A DNA stretch of 64,000 nucleotides from an uncultured Roseovarius sp. (GTDB taxonomy: Bacteria; Pseudomonadota; Alphaproteobacteria; Rhodobacterales; Rhodobacteraceae), in contig OX638333.1 of assembly GCA_951812895.1 (NCBI GenBank), forward strand, positions 2,036,366 through 2,100,365, given 5' to 3'. The notes under the pieces were generated by a model. The model ran no database searches. It saw only the letters and a program-made list of their open reading frames with translations, and was not told the origin of the DNA. This document shows, one piece after another, positions 42,818 to 52,167 of the stretch. The position numbers and the translations under genes were made by a program. Each line of letters opens with the position of its first letter. Positions within the stretch are counted from its first letter, which is position 1.

Positions 42818-44039
42818 GGCATGATCCTCAGTTCCGGGACCGCAGTGACAAATTGCGTGCCTTCGGTTGCCAGGTGATCCAGCTGCGCACGCACCTCTGC
42901 CGCGATGTTCCAAGGAAGGATGACCACATAGTCGGGCCGGTTTTCGGCGAGTGCCGCAGGCGGTAGGATGGGGATATGGCTACCCGGCATGAACTTACCC
43001 TGCTTGGCCTCTGCCGCATCGCAGACGAATGACAACAGATCGGGGCGCACACCCGCATAGTTCAAAAGCGTATTGCCCTTGGCTGCGGCACCGTATCCAG
43101 CCACTGATTTCCCCTGGGCCTGCGCATCCAGCAGAAAACGGAGCAATCCGTTTTCACCGCGTTGGCACGCGTCTGGAACCCTTGATAGATGTTATCCGAC
43201 AAGAGGCCAGCGTCCTGTTCGCTTTGCAGACAGCTGGCAACGGCAATGGTTTGTTCAAAATCAGCATTTTCCAGACAGCCATAGACGCGAAGGCTGCCGC
43301 CATGGGTGGGCAAGTGCTCAACGTCGAAGACTCGCAAGCCTGCCGCTTTAAAGATACGACTGACGGCAGAGAAGGACAGGTAAGAGAAGTGTTCGTGATA
43401 TACCGTGTCGAACTGGCAGTGTTCGATCAGTTGTTGAAGGTGCGGGAATTCGAGTGTGATCACCCCTTGAGGTTTCAGCGCGGCGGCAAGACCGCGGGTG
43501 AAATCATTGATATCCGGCACATGGGCGTAGACATTGTTGCCGCAGATCAGGTCGGCGGATTTTCCTTCTGTGGCCAGTTGGTGGCCCAAGGTTTCTCCGA
43601 AAAACTCGCGCAGGATCGGGATGCCGAGTGATCCCGCGGCCTCGGCAGTGCTGTCAGTAGGTTCAATCCCAAGGCAGGGGATACCTGCATCTACGAAATT
43701 GCGTAGCAGGTAGCCATCATTGGCGGCGACTTCGATGACGTGGCTTTGATCGCTCAGGCCAAGCCGTTCAGTGATCATTGCTGTGTATCGTTGCGCGTGG
43801 GCGAGCCAGCCCTTGGATGTGGAGGAAAAATAGGCGTATTCGGCGCTAAACAGCTCGTCCGCGGCTGCGTAATCCTCGGTCTGAACCAAACGGCAATTCC
43901 GGCACACCTTAATCCGCAAAGGATAGGTGGTTTCGGCCGCATTCAAATCTGCGGCAGAAAGATATGCGTTGGATGGGGGCGCATGGCCCAGGTCGAGAAA
44001 GTCCAGATCAAGCGGAGCGTTACAATGGCGACAGGTCAT
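42814..44039 (-). pseudogene. NDP-sugar C-methyltransferase, interrupted by a frameshift
   Basis: Two overlapping frames encode the halves of one protein. The upstream frame (44039 down to about 43150) gives the zinc-binding N-terminus (CRHCNAPL, CRNCRLVQ), the SAM domain (IEVAANDGYLLRNFVDAG) and YHEHFSYLS. The downstream frame (to 42814) gives the C-terminal module GKSVAGYGAAAKGNTLLNYAG. The break is at an A4 run (plus-strand TTTT at 43151-43154); one more A would read VKNGLLRFLLDAQ and restore about 408 residues, the normal length for TylCIII/NovU-type sugar C-methyltransferases. Coupling overlaps to both neighbours remain intact, so the lesion is recent, a sequencing error or a site of recoding. 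Function if restored: adding a methyl branch to a keto-sugar nucleotide. Confidence 0.85.
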
Positions 44040-44584
44040 AGCGTGATCGGCTCCAGACGTTCGAGCGATGGAAAGCCCCGGTCGCGATCCGACAGGCCGG
44101 TGACCGGCAGGGGCCAGTTGATGCCAAGGGCCAGATCGGCGTGGTGCAGGCCGCCTTCATGCTCGGGGCTATAGAATTCACTGTGCAGGTACAAAAGCTC
44201 GGTGTCGGGCGCAAGGGTTTGGAACCCGTGGGCAAACCCTTGTGGGATGTAGAGCATGGAACGATTGTCATTGTTTAACTCTACCATTTCGTGCTGACCG
44301 TAGGTGGGGGAGCCTGATCTGAGATCGACAATCACGTCACAGATGGCACCGCGCAGACAGCGCACCATTTTAATCTCGGCCATGGGCGCGCGTTGAAAAT
44401 GTAAACCGCGCAGAGTGCCGGTTTCGGCGCTGAACGAGGTATTCATCTGAACCCAGTCTGAGGGAAGTCCGGCCTGAGAAAATTCATCCGCACAGTACAG
44501 GCGTGCGAAGAACCCTCGCGAGTCGCCACGGCGCTCAAGGTCTACCCGATGCGCCCCGGCAAGCGAGAGAGGGGTGAACTTCAT
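44036..44584 (-). CDS. dTDP-4-dehydrorhamnose 3,5-epimerase-like protein (RmlC family)
   Basis: 182-residue RmlC-fold epimerase. The catalytic His lies in GTLRGLHFQR, the conserved FVALYI-like strand reads SMLYIPQGFAHGFQTL, and the Tyr is in HSEFYSPEHEGG. Relatives act on 4-keto-6-deoxy NDP-sugars at C3 and/or C5; here the donor made by RfbF/RfbG would be CDP-4-keto-6-deoxyglucose, so dTDP specificity is unlikely. The start overlaps the rfbG stop and the stop overlaps the C-methyltransferase start by four bases each. Confidence 0.88.
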   Translation of the reverse strand: MKFTPLSLAGAHRVDLERRGDSRGFFARLYCADEFSQAGLPSDWVQMNTSFSAETGTLRGLHFQRAPMAEIKMVRCLRGAICDVIVDLRSGSPTYGQHEMVELNNDNRSMLYIPQGFAHGFQTLAPDTELLYLHSEFYSPEHEGGLHHADLALGINWPLPVTGLSDRDRGFPSLERLEPITL

Positions 44585-45648
44585 GCGCCCTCTCCTGTTT
44601 CAAACGCACGGATGTGTTGCAACGTAAGATCAAGCGGATCATCACCACCATGCACCGCGCGATACCATTCGATGGTCTGGCGCACGGCGGTGTCAAAGCC
44701 CCAGACCGGCGTCCAGTTCAGAACATCGCGGGCCTTGTCGATGGACAGGGTAAGACGCCCGGCCTCATGCGGGGCGTAGGGGTCTGACAGGTCATTCCAT
44801 TTGCCGGGCCAGTGTGACAGGGCCGTTTCCACCAAATCCCTGACCGGGCGTTGATCGGAGGCGTCAGGGCCGAAATTGAAACCTTCGGTGACATCTGCAC
44901 CGTTCCACAGGGCCTCGGCCAAAACCAGGTATCCGGCGAGCGGATCGAGCACATGTTGCCAAGGGCGGATGGCATATGGATTGCGAACGGCAAGCGTGTC
45001 GCCGTCTGCCATGGCGCGGGCAAGGTCTGGCAGGATACGGTTTTCAGCCCAATCACCGCCGCCGATTACATTGCCCGCACGGGCCGAAGCGATACGGACA
45101 GGGCTGTTTGAGAAGTAAGAATTTCGGTAGCTGTCGATTGTCAGCTCGCAGGCCGCTTTGGACGCGCTGTAGGGGTCGAACCCGCCCAAGCGATCTGTTT
45201 CCTGGTAGGCATGGTCCTGTTCGCGGTTTTGATAGACCTTGTCAGTGGTGATGCACAGCACTGCGGTTTTGCGGTCGCAGTCTTTAAGTGCGTCGAGAAT
45301 GTGGGCAGTGCCCATCACGTTGGTTGCCCATGTTTCTAACGGTTCGCGGTAGCCGCGCAGAACCAGAGGTTGCGCGGCCAGATGCAGCACGATGTCGGGG
45401 GCGACAGACTGAATACGCTCGCGCACAAGCCCGGCATCGCGGATATCGCCGATGAAGTGCCCTGTGCTTTGATTGAGGTTTAGCTGATCAAACAGGCTGG
45501 GCGTTGTGTCGGGCGCAAGGGCCATACCGTGCACGTCTGCGCCCAACTGCTGAAGCCAAAGCATCAGCCAGCTTCCCTTGAACCCGGTGTGGCCGGTGAG
45601 AAAGACCTTTTTGCCCTGCCAGAACGCCCGGTTGACCATGAGGTTCAC
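44581..45648 (-). CDS. rfbG: CDP-glucose 4,6-dehydratase
   Basis: 355-residue extended SDR converting CDP-glucose to CDP-4-keto-6-deoxyglucose. The motif [20 protein letters not shown] is diagnostic for this dehydratase; TTDKVYQN and the active-site [13 protein letters not shown] follow, and [22 protein letters not shown] is conserved. It overlaps rfbF upstream by four bases. The product feeds the RmlC-like epimerase, C-methyltransferase and SDR encoded downstream. Confidence 0.95.
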   Translation of the reverse strand: MNLMVNRAFWQGKKVFLTGHTGFKGSWLMLWLQQLGADVHGMALAPDTTPSLFDQLNLNQSTGHFIGDIRDAGLVRERIQSVAPDIVLHLAAQPLVLRGYREPLETWATNVMGTAHILDALKDCDRKTAVLCITTDKVYQNREQDHAYQETDRLGGFDPYSASKAACELTIDSYRNSYFSNSPVRIASARAGNVIGGGDWAENRILPDLARAMADGDTLAVRNPYAIRPWQHVLDPLAGYLVLAEALWNGADVTEGFNFGPDASDQRPVRDLVETALSHWPGKWNDLSDPYAPHEAGRLTLSIDKARDVLNWTPVWGFDTAVRQTIEWYRAVHGGDDPLDLTLQHIRAFETGEGA

Positions 45649-46409
45649 CAGATTTTCCAGGGTGCTTCGTCATTGGCCCACATCGCTTCGAGAACGTTCT
45701 TGTCGCGAAGCGTGTCCATCGCAGCCCAGAACCCTTCGTGCCGGTGGGCGTTTAGCTGGCCGTCATTGGCAAGGGCGGTCAGAGGGGCGTCTTCGAAAGG
45801 CATATCGTCGCCTTCGATCCGGTCAAGCACGGAGGGCTCGCAAACGAAAAAGCCGCCGTTGACCCATTGCCCGTCGCCTTTGGGTTTTTCGATGAACCCG
45901 TTCACGCGGTCGCCATCGAGGTCAAGCGCGCCATAGCGGCCTGATGGCTGTATCGCGGTTACGGTCGCCTCTTTCCCAAAGGATTTGTGTGCGGCGATCA
46001 AGGCCGTGATGTCAACGTTTGAAACCCCGTCGCCGTAGGTCAGGCAAAACGTGTCGTCCAGATGGTCGCGTGCGCGCAAAATGCGCCCGCCGGTCATTGT
46101 GGTGTCGCCGGTATCAAGCAGAGTTACCCGCCACGGTTCAGCGGCCTGTCGATGCACATGCATCTTGTTGCCTGACATATCAAAGGTGACATCGGACATG
46201 TGCAGGAAATAATTGGCAAAATACTCTTTGATTACATAGCCCTTGTACCCGCAGCAGATCACGAAATCGGTGATCTCATGGGTGCCGTAGATCTTCATGA
46301 TGTGCCACAAAATCGGTTTGCCGCCGATTTCGATCATCGGCTTGGGCCGGGTGTGGGATTCCTCGCTGATCCGGGTGCCGAGCCCCCCTGCAAGTATGAC
46401 TGCTTTCAC
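45645..46409 (-). CDS. rfbF: Glucose-1-phosphate cytidylyltransferase
   Basis: 254-residue nucleotidyltransferase making CDP-glucose from CTP and glucose-1-phosphate, the committed step of the cassette. The N-terminal [35 protein letters not shown] and the product-site [10 protein letters not shown] are typical of RfbF. A GTG at 46407-46409 gives the canonical MKAVILAGG start and has AGGTGGGG upstream; an in-frame GTG at 46421 would add four residues. First gene of the seven-gene minus-strand sugar cluster, so its promoter should lie in 46410-46556. Confidence 0.95.
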   Translation of the reverse strand: MKAVILAGGLGTRISEESHTRPKPMIEIGGKPILWHIMKIYGTHEITDFVICCGYKGYVIKEYFANYFLHMSDVTFDMSGNKMHVHRQAAEPWRVTLLDTGDTTMTGGRILRARDHLDDTFCLTYGDGVSNVDITALIAAHKSFGKEATVTAIQPSGRYGALDLDGDRVNGFIEKPKGDGQWVNGGFFVCEPSVLDRIEGDDMPFEDAPLTALANDGQLNAHRHEGFWAAMDTLRDKNVLEAMWANDEAPWKIW

Positions 46410-46556
46410 GTCTGACCCCACCTGTCACGATGCCCGATTGGACGGGACAACTTTAGATTATTGCGCTGAGCGTCAACTTCCCAAATGACGCGCGAAATGA
46501 GCCCATAGACCTCGCATATATCCCCAAGCGGCGCAAGGTTCCGAAAGGGTGGATGC

Positions 46557-48437
46557 TTAGAAGACAATGTTCAGCATCACCATCGAAACGATCAGGAACA
46601 GGACCGTCATAATCCCGCCGGAACGAATGAAATCGGTCACCTTGTATCCTGCGGGACCCATGATGAGAGCGTTCACCTGATGCGTGGGTATGATGAAAGA
46701 GTTCGAAGTGGAAATAGCCACGGTAAGCGCGAAAACAGCCGGATTGGCCCCGGCCGCGACCGCGATAGACACCGCCAGGGGCACCAGCAAGACCGTGGCG
46801 CCGACATTGGACATAACCAGTGAGAATGCGGTCGCCAGGATAGCCACACCCGCCTGCAACGCCCAGATCGGCCAGCCATCAAGTGCGACCAGAATTTGCT
46901 GTGCGATCCATTCCGCGGTTCCGGTATTTTGTACGGCCTGTCCGAGGGGTATCAGGCTGGCCAACAAAAACACTGTGTTCCAGCCGACGGCATTATAGGC
47001 CTCATCAATGCTAAGAACGCGGGTCAGCATCATTCCAACCGCCCCGGTCAGCAAGCAGAGCGACAGGCGCACATCGGTGAACAGGATCATCGACAGGGAC
47101 ACCAGAAAAAACAAAAGCGCCCAGCCAACTTTTTGCGGGCGCAGTTCATCCTGTGGGAAATCTGCGGTGACCACGACAAAATCGCGATCGCGTTTTATGC
47201 GCACAAGATTGTCCCATCGTGAATGGGCCACGAGCATGTCGCCCGCCTGAAACGGTACCAGGCCAATAGCTGTGGGTTTGTGATCACCGTATTCCACGTG
47301 GCTGAGCGTCTCTTCACCGCGGTGGATCGCCAACAGGCTAAGCCCATAGGTTTTACGCAGTAAAAGGTCACGGGGGCATTTGCCGATAAGTTTTGAATCC
47401 GGCGGAATCACCACCTCGGCAATGCCGGCATTGGTTGGCGCAAATTCTTCTGCGAATACATCAAGCGAGGATCGGATTGTCAGGCCATACTTTTTGGCGA
47501 ATGCTTCGACCACAACGCCCTTGCCGATGATCGCCAAACGGCAGGGGGCCGCGATTTCAGCGGTAAGGATTTGGACCATCGACACTTTGCCGCGGTAGTA
47601 GGTTGAAATGATATAGAGGTTATTCTCAAGATTGATATCGGCCAGGATTTGCCCGACCAGTGCGCTGTCCTCTGGCACGTCAACCTCGTATACATCCGCC
47701 TTTAGGCCATAGACCCGCTGCAGGTACTCCGATGTTCCTTGTCCGGCGGCGGCGTCGACCTTCACAGCACCGGGCAGCACCCAACGGCCTGCAACCATGA
47801 AATAGGCAATGCCCGTCAGGATAAGAGCGGCCCCGATTGGCGTTACGGAAAACAGACCAAACGGTTCCATCTGGGCATCAGCCGGTAAGCCTTCGTTGGC
47901 TGAGGCGATGAGGTCATTCAGCAGGATAAGTGGCGACGACCCGACCATCGTCATGGTGCCGCCCAAAATGGCGCAGAATCCCATGGGCATCAAAAGCCGC
48001 GATAGCGGTATGCCGGTACGGGCCGATATTCGGCTGACCACAGGCAGAAACAGAGCCGCTGCCCCAACATTTTGCAGAAAACTGGAAATAAAACCTACCG
48101 TGCCGGACACGATTGGCACGACGCGGGTTTCTGTCGACCCGCCATATTTGAGGATTTTCGCGGCGACCTTGTTCATTATCCCGGTCTTGTCGAGCCCCGC
48201 ACCGACGATCATCACCGCTATGATTGATATAACGGCATTTGAGGCAAAGCCGTCAAACAGGTGGTTTACGTCGGCAAGGTTTTCGAGACCGGGGAGGTAA
48301 GACAGGATACCGATCAGGACCAGCACCAGAATTGCCGCCAGATCAACCCGGATGATTTCAGACACGAACAGGAAGATGGTAAAGGCCAGCGCACCGACCA
48401 CCACAGCCATTTCTGTGGTAAATACAACAGTTTCCAT
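46557..48437 (-). CDS. SLC13-family permease with TrkA-C domains
   Basis: 626-residue inner-membrane transporter of the DASS/CitMHS group. About a dozen hydrophobic segments are split by a central soluble stretch (about residues 200-400) holding two TrkA-C (RCK_C) domains (EVDVPEDSALVGQILADI; IAEVVIPPDSKLIGKC). Paired helical-hairpin signatures such as ILGGTMTMVGSSPLILLND and SNVGATVLLVPLA are conserved. Related proteins carry dicarboxylates, citrate or sulfate with sodium; this TrkA-C-containing type is often annotated as sulfur-compound permease. The ATG at 48435-48437 is chosen, as the longer frame adds a charged N-terminus. Monocistronic. Confidence 0.87.
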   Translation of the reverse strand: METVVFTTEMAVVVGALAFTIFLFVSEIIRVDLAAILVLVLIGILSYLPGLENLADVNHLFDGFASNAVISIIAVMIVGAGLDKTGIMNKVAAKILKYGGSTETRVVPIVSGTVGFISSFLQNVGAAALFLPVVSRISARTGIPLSRLLMPMGFCAILGGTMTMVGSSPLILLNDLIASANEGLPADAQMEPFGLFSVTPIGAALILTGIAYFMVAGRWVLPGAVKVDAAAGQGTSEYLQRVYGLKADVYEVDVPEDSALVGQILADINLENNLYIISTYYRGKVSMVQILTAEIAAPCRLAIIGKGVVVEAFAKKYGLTIRSSLDVFAEEFAPTNAGIAEVVIPPDSKLIGKCPRDLLLRKTYGLSLLAIHRGEETLSHVEYGDHKPTAIGLVPFQAGDMLVAHSRWDNLVRIKRDRDFVVVTADFPQDELRPQKVGWALLFFLVSLSMILFTDVRLSLCLLTGAVGMMLTRVLSIDEAYNAVGWNTVFLLASLIPLGQAVQNTGTAEWIAQQILVALDGWPIWALQAGVAILATAFSLVMSNVGATVLLVPLAVSIAVAAGANPAVFALTVAISTSNSFIIPTHQVNALIMGPAGYKVTDFIRSGGIMTVLFLIVSMVMLNIVF

Positions 48438-48587
48438 TCGTGACCCCCGACGTTTTCTTTCACTTTGTGCGATAAAGCGGGGGACAGTCAAATTTTGATG
48501 TTTAAGGGAACCGGTTGAGTTGCTTTTCCAAACCGATGGTTCACAGGTGTTGGGCCAAACCTGGCACAGAAATGTGTCTAAGAATGT

Positions 48588-49151
48588 TTAGCTGTCAGGC
48601 TGCTTTATGAGCGCAGAAAGGATGGCCTTGGCGCTGTCAGAATTCCAATCTGCATCACCTTGCAGGCGTCCGATCTCATTTCCCTGACGATCCAAAATTA
48701 ATGTGATGGGCAACCCGAACACGCCGGTTTCGCGGGCGAGCTGTTGTCGCGGGTCGCGGTAGAGCGGCAGGTTCTCAACGCCGATCTCATCGAAAAAGCT
48801 TTTGATTGCGGGAATTGGGTTGCGGCCGGTTGCAACAGTTACAACTCTGAATTCTTCACTTCCAAGTTCTGCCTCAAGATCGGACAACATCGGCATTTCA
48901 TGCCGACAGGGCGCGCACCATGTGGCCCAGAAGTTCAGCACAACGATCTGCCCGGAAAGATCTGCCAGTGTCATCATGCTTCCGTCTTCAGCTTCAAACG
49001 AAGTTTGGGATGTCGGGCGCGGCTCTGAGTGAAGGACAAGTTTTTTCATACTGCCTTCGCGCATGGCTTCGAGCGCTGCCGTATCCGCCGACGCCGCGTT
49101 TGCACCTAGGCAAAACGCCATATAAAGGACGAGCGAACGGAAAATTTTCAT
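48588..49151 (-). CDS. tlpA: TlpA-like periplasmic thiol-disulfide oxidoreductase
   Basis: 187 residues. A signal peptide ([22 protein letters not shown]) is followed by a thioredoxin fold with active site [14 protein letters not shown] and the cis-Pro loop [10 protein letters not shown]. TlpA-type proteins reduce periplasmic disulfides, for example in cytochrome oxidase copper-site or cytochrome c maturation. The ATG at 49149-49151 has GGAGGGAG directly upstream; the longer open frame runs antisense into argH. Its start codon faces the argH start with only 22 bp between, so each gene's promoter must overlap the other's sequence. Confidence 0.9.
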   Translation of the reverse strand: MKIFRSLVLYMAFCLGANAASADTAALEAMREGSMKKLVLHSEPRPTSQTSFEAEDGSMMTLADLSGQIVVLNFWATWCAPCRHEMPMLSDLEAELGSEEFRVVTVATGRNPIPAIKSFFDEIGVENLPLYRDPRQQLARETGVFGLPITLILDRQGNEIGRLQGDADWNSDSAKAILSALIKQPDS

Positions 49152-49173
49152 ACTCCCTCCGAAGGGTAACGAC
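49152..49173. promoter_or_regulatory. 22-bp divergent start region of tlpA and argH
   Basis: The whole gap is occupied by two opposed ribosome-binding sites: CTCCCTCC serves tlpA on the minus strand, GAAGGG serves argH on the plus strand. There is no room for promoters, which must lie inside the opposite coding sequence, giving overlapping 5' transcripts. Confidence 0.6.
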
Positions 49174-50565
49174 ATGACTGATAAAACCTCGAACCAGATG
49201 TGGGGTGGCCGCTTTGCTGCTGGACCGGACGCAATCATGGAGGCAATCAACGCCTCGATCGGGTTCGACAAGCGGCTTGCGGCGCAGGATATCGCCGGGT
49301 CAAGGGCCCATGCCGCGATGTTGGCAGCGACAGGCATCATAAGTGATAAGGATGCCGAGGCGATGAGGGAAGGCCTGCTCACGGTCTTGTCAGAAATCGA
49401 GGGCGGAACGTTTGAATTTTCCATCGCACTTGAAGATATTCACATGAATGTCGAGGCGCGCCTCAAGGACATCATTGGTGAACCTGCGGGACGTCTGCAC
49501 ACAGGACGGTCGCGCAACGATCAGGTTGCAACGGATTTCAAGCTTTGGGTGCGGGACCAGCTTGATTCGTTTGAAGCGGGCCTTTTGGCATTGATCCGCG
49601 CGCTGCTGGATCAGGCAGAAGCCGGCGCAGATTGGGTGATGCCCGGTTTTACCCATCTGCAGACAGCGCAGCCGGTGACGTGGGGTCATCACATGATGGC
49701 CTATGTCGAGATGTTCGGGCGCGATCTGGGCCGGGTGCGCGATGCCCGTGCACGGATGAATGAATGCCCGCTTGGTGCGGCCGCACTGGCCGGGACATCC
49801 TTTCCCATTGATCGGGAGATGACGGCAAAGGCGCTTGGGTTTGACCGACCTGCCGCGAATTCGCTTGATGCGGTCAGCGACAGGGATTTCGCGCTGGAGT
49901 TTCTGTCTTCGGCCAGCATTTGTGCAATGCATCTGAGCCGGTTTGCCGAAGAGTTGGTGATCTGGTCGTCTGCACAATTCCGGTTTGTAACGCTAAGTGA
50001 CCGGTTCTCAACCGGCTCATCTATCATGCCGCAGAAGAAAAACCCTGACGCGGCAGAGCTGATCCGGGCCAAGATCGGGCGGATTTTTGGGGCCAATGTG
50101 GCGCTGATGACGGTGATGAAGGGCTTGCCGCTGGCCTATTCCAAGGACATGCAGGAAGATAAAGAACAGGTTTTTGATGCGTCTGACAATCTGATGCTGG
50201 CCCTGGCTGCGATGGAAGGGATGGTCCGTGATATGCAGGCCAATTGCCCATCGCTTGAGACCGCCGCCGCAAGTGGATTTTCGACCGCAACTGATCTGGC
50301 GGATTGGCTGGTCAGGGTGCTGAATATGCCGTTCCGTGAGGCCCATCATGTGACCGGATCACTGGTTGCCGTGGCAGAGGCCCGGGGCAGTGATTTGCCG
50401 GAATTGAGCCTGGAAGACATGAGACAGGTGCATTCCGGCATTACTTCGGATATCTTTGAGGTGCTGGGCGTGCATAACTCCGTCGCCTCGCGGACAAGCT
50501 ATGGCGGAACCGCGCCGGTGCAGGTGCGGGCACAGATCGCCCGTTGGAAAGAGAGGCTGTCATGA
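49174..50565 (+). CDS. argH: Argininosuccinate lyase
   Basis: 463-residue last enzyme of arginine biosynthesis, cleaving argininosuccinate to arginine and fumarate. The fumarase-superfamily signature [15 protein letters not shown] with the catalytic Ser is intact; [14 protein letters not shown] and [15 protein letters not shown] are the other conserved regions. Normal length. ATGA overlap with a small lipoprotein gene downstream; lysA follows, a conserved Rhodobacteraceae order. Upstream it is divergent from tlpA with a 22-bp gap. Confidence 0.97.
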   Translation: MTDKTSNQMWGGRFAAGPDAIMEAINASIGFDKRLAAQDIAGSRAHAAMLAATGIISDKDAEAMREGLLTVLSEIEGGTFEFSIALEDIHMNVEARLKDIIGEPAGRLHTGRSRNDQVATDFKLWVRDQLDSFEAGLLALIRALLDQAEAGADWVMPGFTHLQTAQPVTWGHHMMAYVEMFGRDLGRVRDARARMNECPLGAAALAGTSFPIDREMTAKALGFDRPAANSLDAVSDRDFALEFLSSASICAMHLSRFAEELVIWSSAQFRFVTLSDRFSTGSSIMPQKKNPDAAELIRAKIGRIFGANVALMTVMKGLPLAYSKDMQEDKEQVFDASDNLMLALAAMEGMVRDMQANCPSLETAAASGFSTATDLADWLVRVLNMPFREAHHVTGSLVAVAEARGSDLPELSLEDMRQVHSGITSDIFEVLGVHNSVASRTSYGGTAPVQVRAQIARWKERLS

Positions 50566-50741
50566 TACGAATAGCAGGTGTTTTGGCGGTACTGGCGCTG
50601 GCCGGTTGCGGTGTGGATGGAGAGCCGGTGCAGCCTTCGGTCAGCACAACGATTGGGGTTAACAGCAATGGCGTGAATGCCTCGACAGGTGTTGCGGTGA
50701 CGAAGGGGCCAATTTCTGTTGGTGTCGGACTAGGTCTGTAA
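50562..50741 (+). CDS. Small lipoprotein between argH and lysA
   Basis: 59 residues. [20 protein letters not shown] is a lipoprotein signal with lipobox LAGC (Cys16); the remaining 43 residues are small, polar and Gly/Val/Thr-rich ([21 protein letters not shown]) with a repetitive beta-like pattern. The ATG overlaps the argH stop (ATGA), which sets the start. Genes of this kind recur at the same place in relatives as hypothetical lipoproteins. No function known. Confidence 0.8.
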   Translation: MIRIAGVLAVLALAGCGVDGEPVQPSVSTTIGVNSNGVNASTGVAVTKGPISVGVGLGL

Positions 50742-50769
50742 CGTCACTTAAATTGCTGCTTTGGACTTT

Positions 50770-50790
50770 GAGTATTTTTAGAACAATGAA
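50770..50790 (+). repeat. GAGTATTTT intergenic element, copy D
   Basis: GAGTATTTTTA then GAACAATGAA, identical over 21 bp to the minus-strand copy at 19080-19100. It lies 28 bp after the lipoprotein stop, and a small palindrome (CCGGGAA-T-TTCCCGG, 50795-50809) follows directly. Confidence 0.75.
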
Positions 50791-50865
50791 AAAGCCGGGA
50801 ATTTCCCGGAATTGCATGTTCTGCGCGCTCTGATATGACGCGTTAGGATTAGCAGGGCTAAGAAC

Positions 50866-52131
50866 ATGGATCATTTCCTTTATCGCGACGGACAGCTTTA
50901 TACCGAGGATGTTGCCATTGCCGAGATAGCAGCAGAGGTTGGCACGCCTTTTTATTGCTATTCGACGGCCACGCTGGAGCGGCATTTCAGGTTGTTTGAT
51001 GATGCGCTGGAAGGAATGGATCATCTGGTCTGTTACGCGATGAAAGCGGCCAGCAATCAGGCGATCCTGAAAACACTTGCCCAAGTTGGTGCCGGAATGG
51101 ATGTGGTTTCGGGCGGGGAATATGCCCGTGCCCGTGCAGCGGGTGTGCCCGGCGAGAGAATCGTCTTTTCAGGGGTTGGCAAAACTCGGGAGGAAATGCG
51201 GAGTGCGCTGGAAGGCGGTATCCGGCAGTTCAATCTGGAGAGTGAGCCGGAGATGCGCGCGCTGAGCGAGATAGCGCAGACCTTAGGTGTTGTCGCCCCC
51301 GTCACGGTGCGTGTGAACCCGGATGTTGATGCCAAGACACATGCCAAGATTGCCACAGGAAAATCCGAAAACAAGTTTGGAATTCCCATTGCCCGCGCTC
51401 GTGAAGTTTACGCGGAAGCGGCGGCTTTGCCCGGGTTGGATGTGATTGGCATTGATGTGCATATCGGCAGCCAATTGACTGAGCTCGAGCCGTTCCGGCT
51501 GGCCTATGAAAAGGTGGCCGATCTGACCGAAATGCTGCGTGCAGATGGACATGACATCCGCAGGCTCGATTTGGGCGGCGGTCTGGGCATTCCATACACC
51601 CGCAGCAATGATGCGCCCCCCTTGCCGACAGAATATGGCCAGTTGATCCGGGAAACGGTTGGCCATCTCGGCTGCGAGGTCGAAATTGAACCCGGTCGCT
51701 TGATCGCAGGAAATGCGGGCGTGTTGGTCACCAAGGTGATTTACGTGAAGTCAGGCGAAGGGCGCGAATTTCTGATTCTGGACGGTGCCATGAATGATCT
51801 GATCCGCCCGGCGATGTATGAGGCGCATCACGACATCATTCCGGTTGTTGAACCTGCCCCGGGATTGGCCAAGGCAACCTATGATATTGTCGGCCCTGTC
51901 TGTGAAAGCGGCGATACATTTGCCAAAGAGCGAGAGATGCCGCCGGTGTCTGAAGGAGAGTTGGTAGCGTTTCGCAGTGCCGGAGCCTATGGCGCGGTGA
52001 TGGCGAGCGAGTACAATACGCGGCCCCTGGTGCCCGAAGTTTTGGTCAATGGGCATCAATTCGCCGTCATTCGGGCACGTCCGACCTTTGACGAGATGAT
52101 AAATCGCGATACCATTCCGGAATGGCTGTAA
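50866..52131 (+). CDS. lysA: Diaminopimelate decarboxylase
   Basis: 421-residue PLP enzyme (alanine-racemase fold) producing lysine from meso-diaminopimelate. The PLP lysine is in CYAMKAASNQ; HIGSQLTELEPF, LDLGGGLGIPY and GPVCESGDTFAKER (with the substrate-binding Cys and Glu) are the family landmarks. Normal length and complete. Same strand as argH, with the repeat element in between, so it may have its own promoter. Followed 36 bp later by the TIGR02302 gene. Confidence 0.96.
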   Translation: MDHFLYRDGQLYTEDVAIAEIAAEVGTPFYCYSTATLERHFRLFDDALEGMDHLVCYAMKAASNQAILKTLAQVGAGMDVVSGGEYARARAAGVPGERIVFSGVGKTREEMRSALEGGIRQFNLESEPEMRALSEIAQTLGVVAPVTVRVNPDVDAKTHAKIATGKSENKFGIPIARAREVYAEAAALPGLDVIGIDVHIGSQLTELEPFRLAYEKVADLTEMLRADGHDIRRLDLGGGLGIPYTRSNDAPPLPTEYGQLIRETVGHLGCEVEIEPGRLIAGNAGVLVTKVIYVKSGEGREFLILDGAMNDLIRPAMYEAHHDIIPVVEPAPGLAKATYDIVGPVCESGDTFAKEREMPPVSEGELVAFRSAGAYGAVMASEYNTRPLVPEVLVNGHQFAVIRARPTFDEMINRDTIPEWL

Positions 52132-52167
52132 CGCGATTGGCGCGTTGGCCGGCATTCGGAAGGGAGA

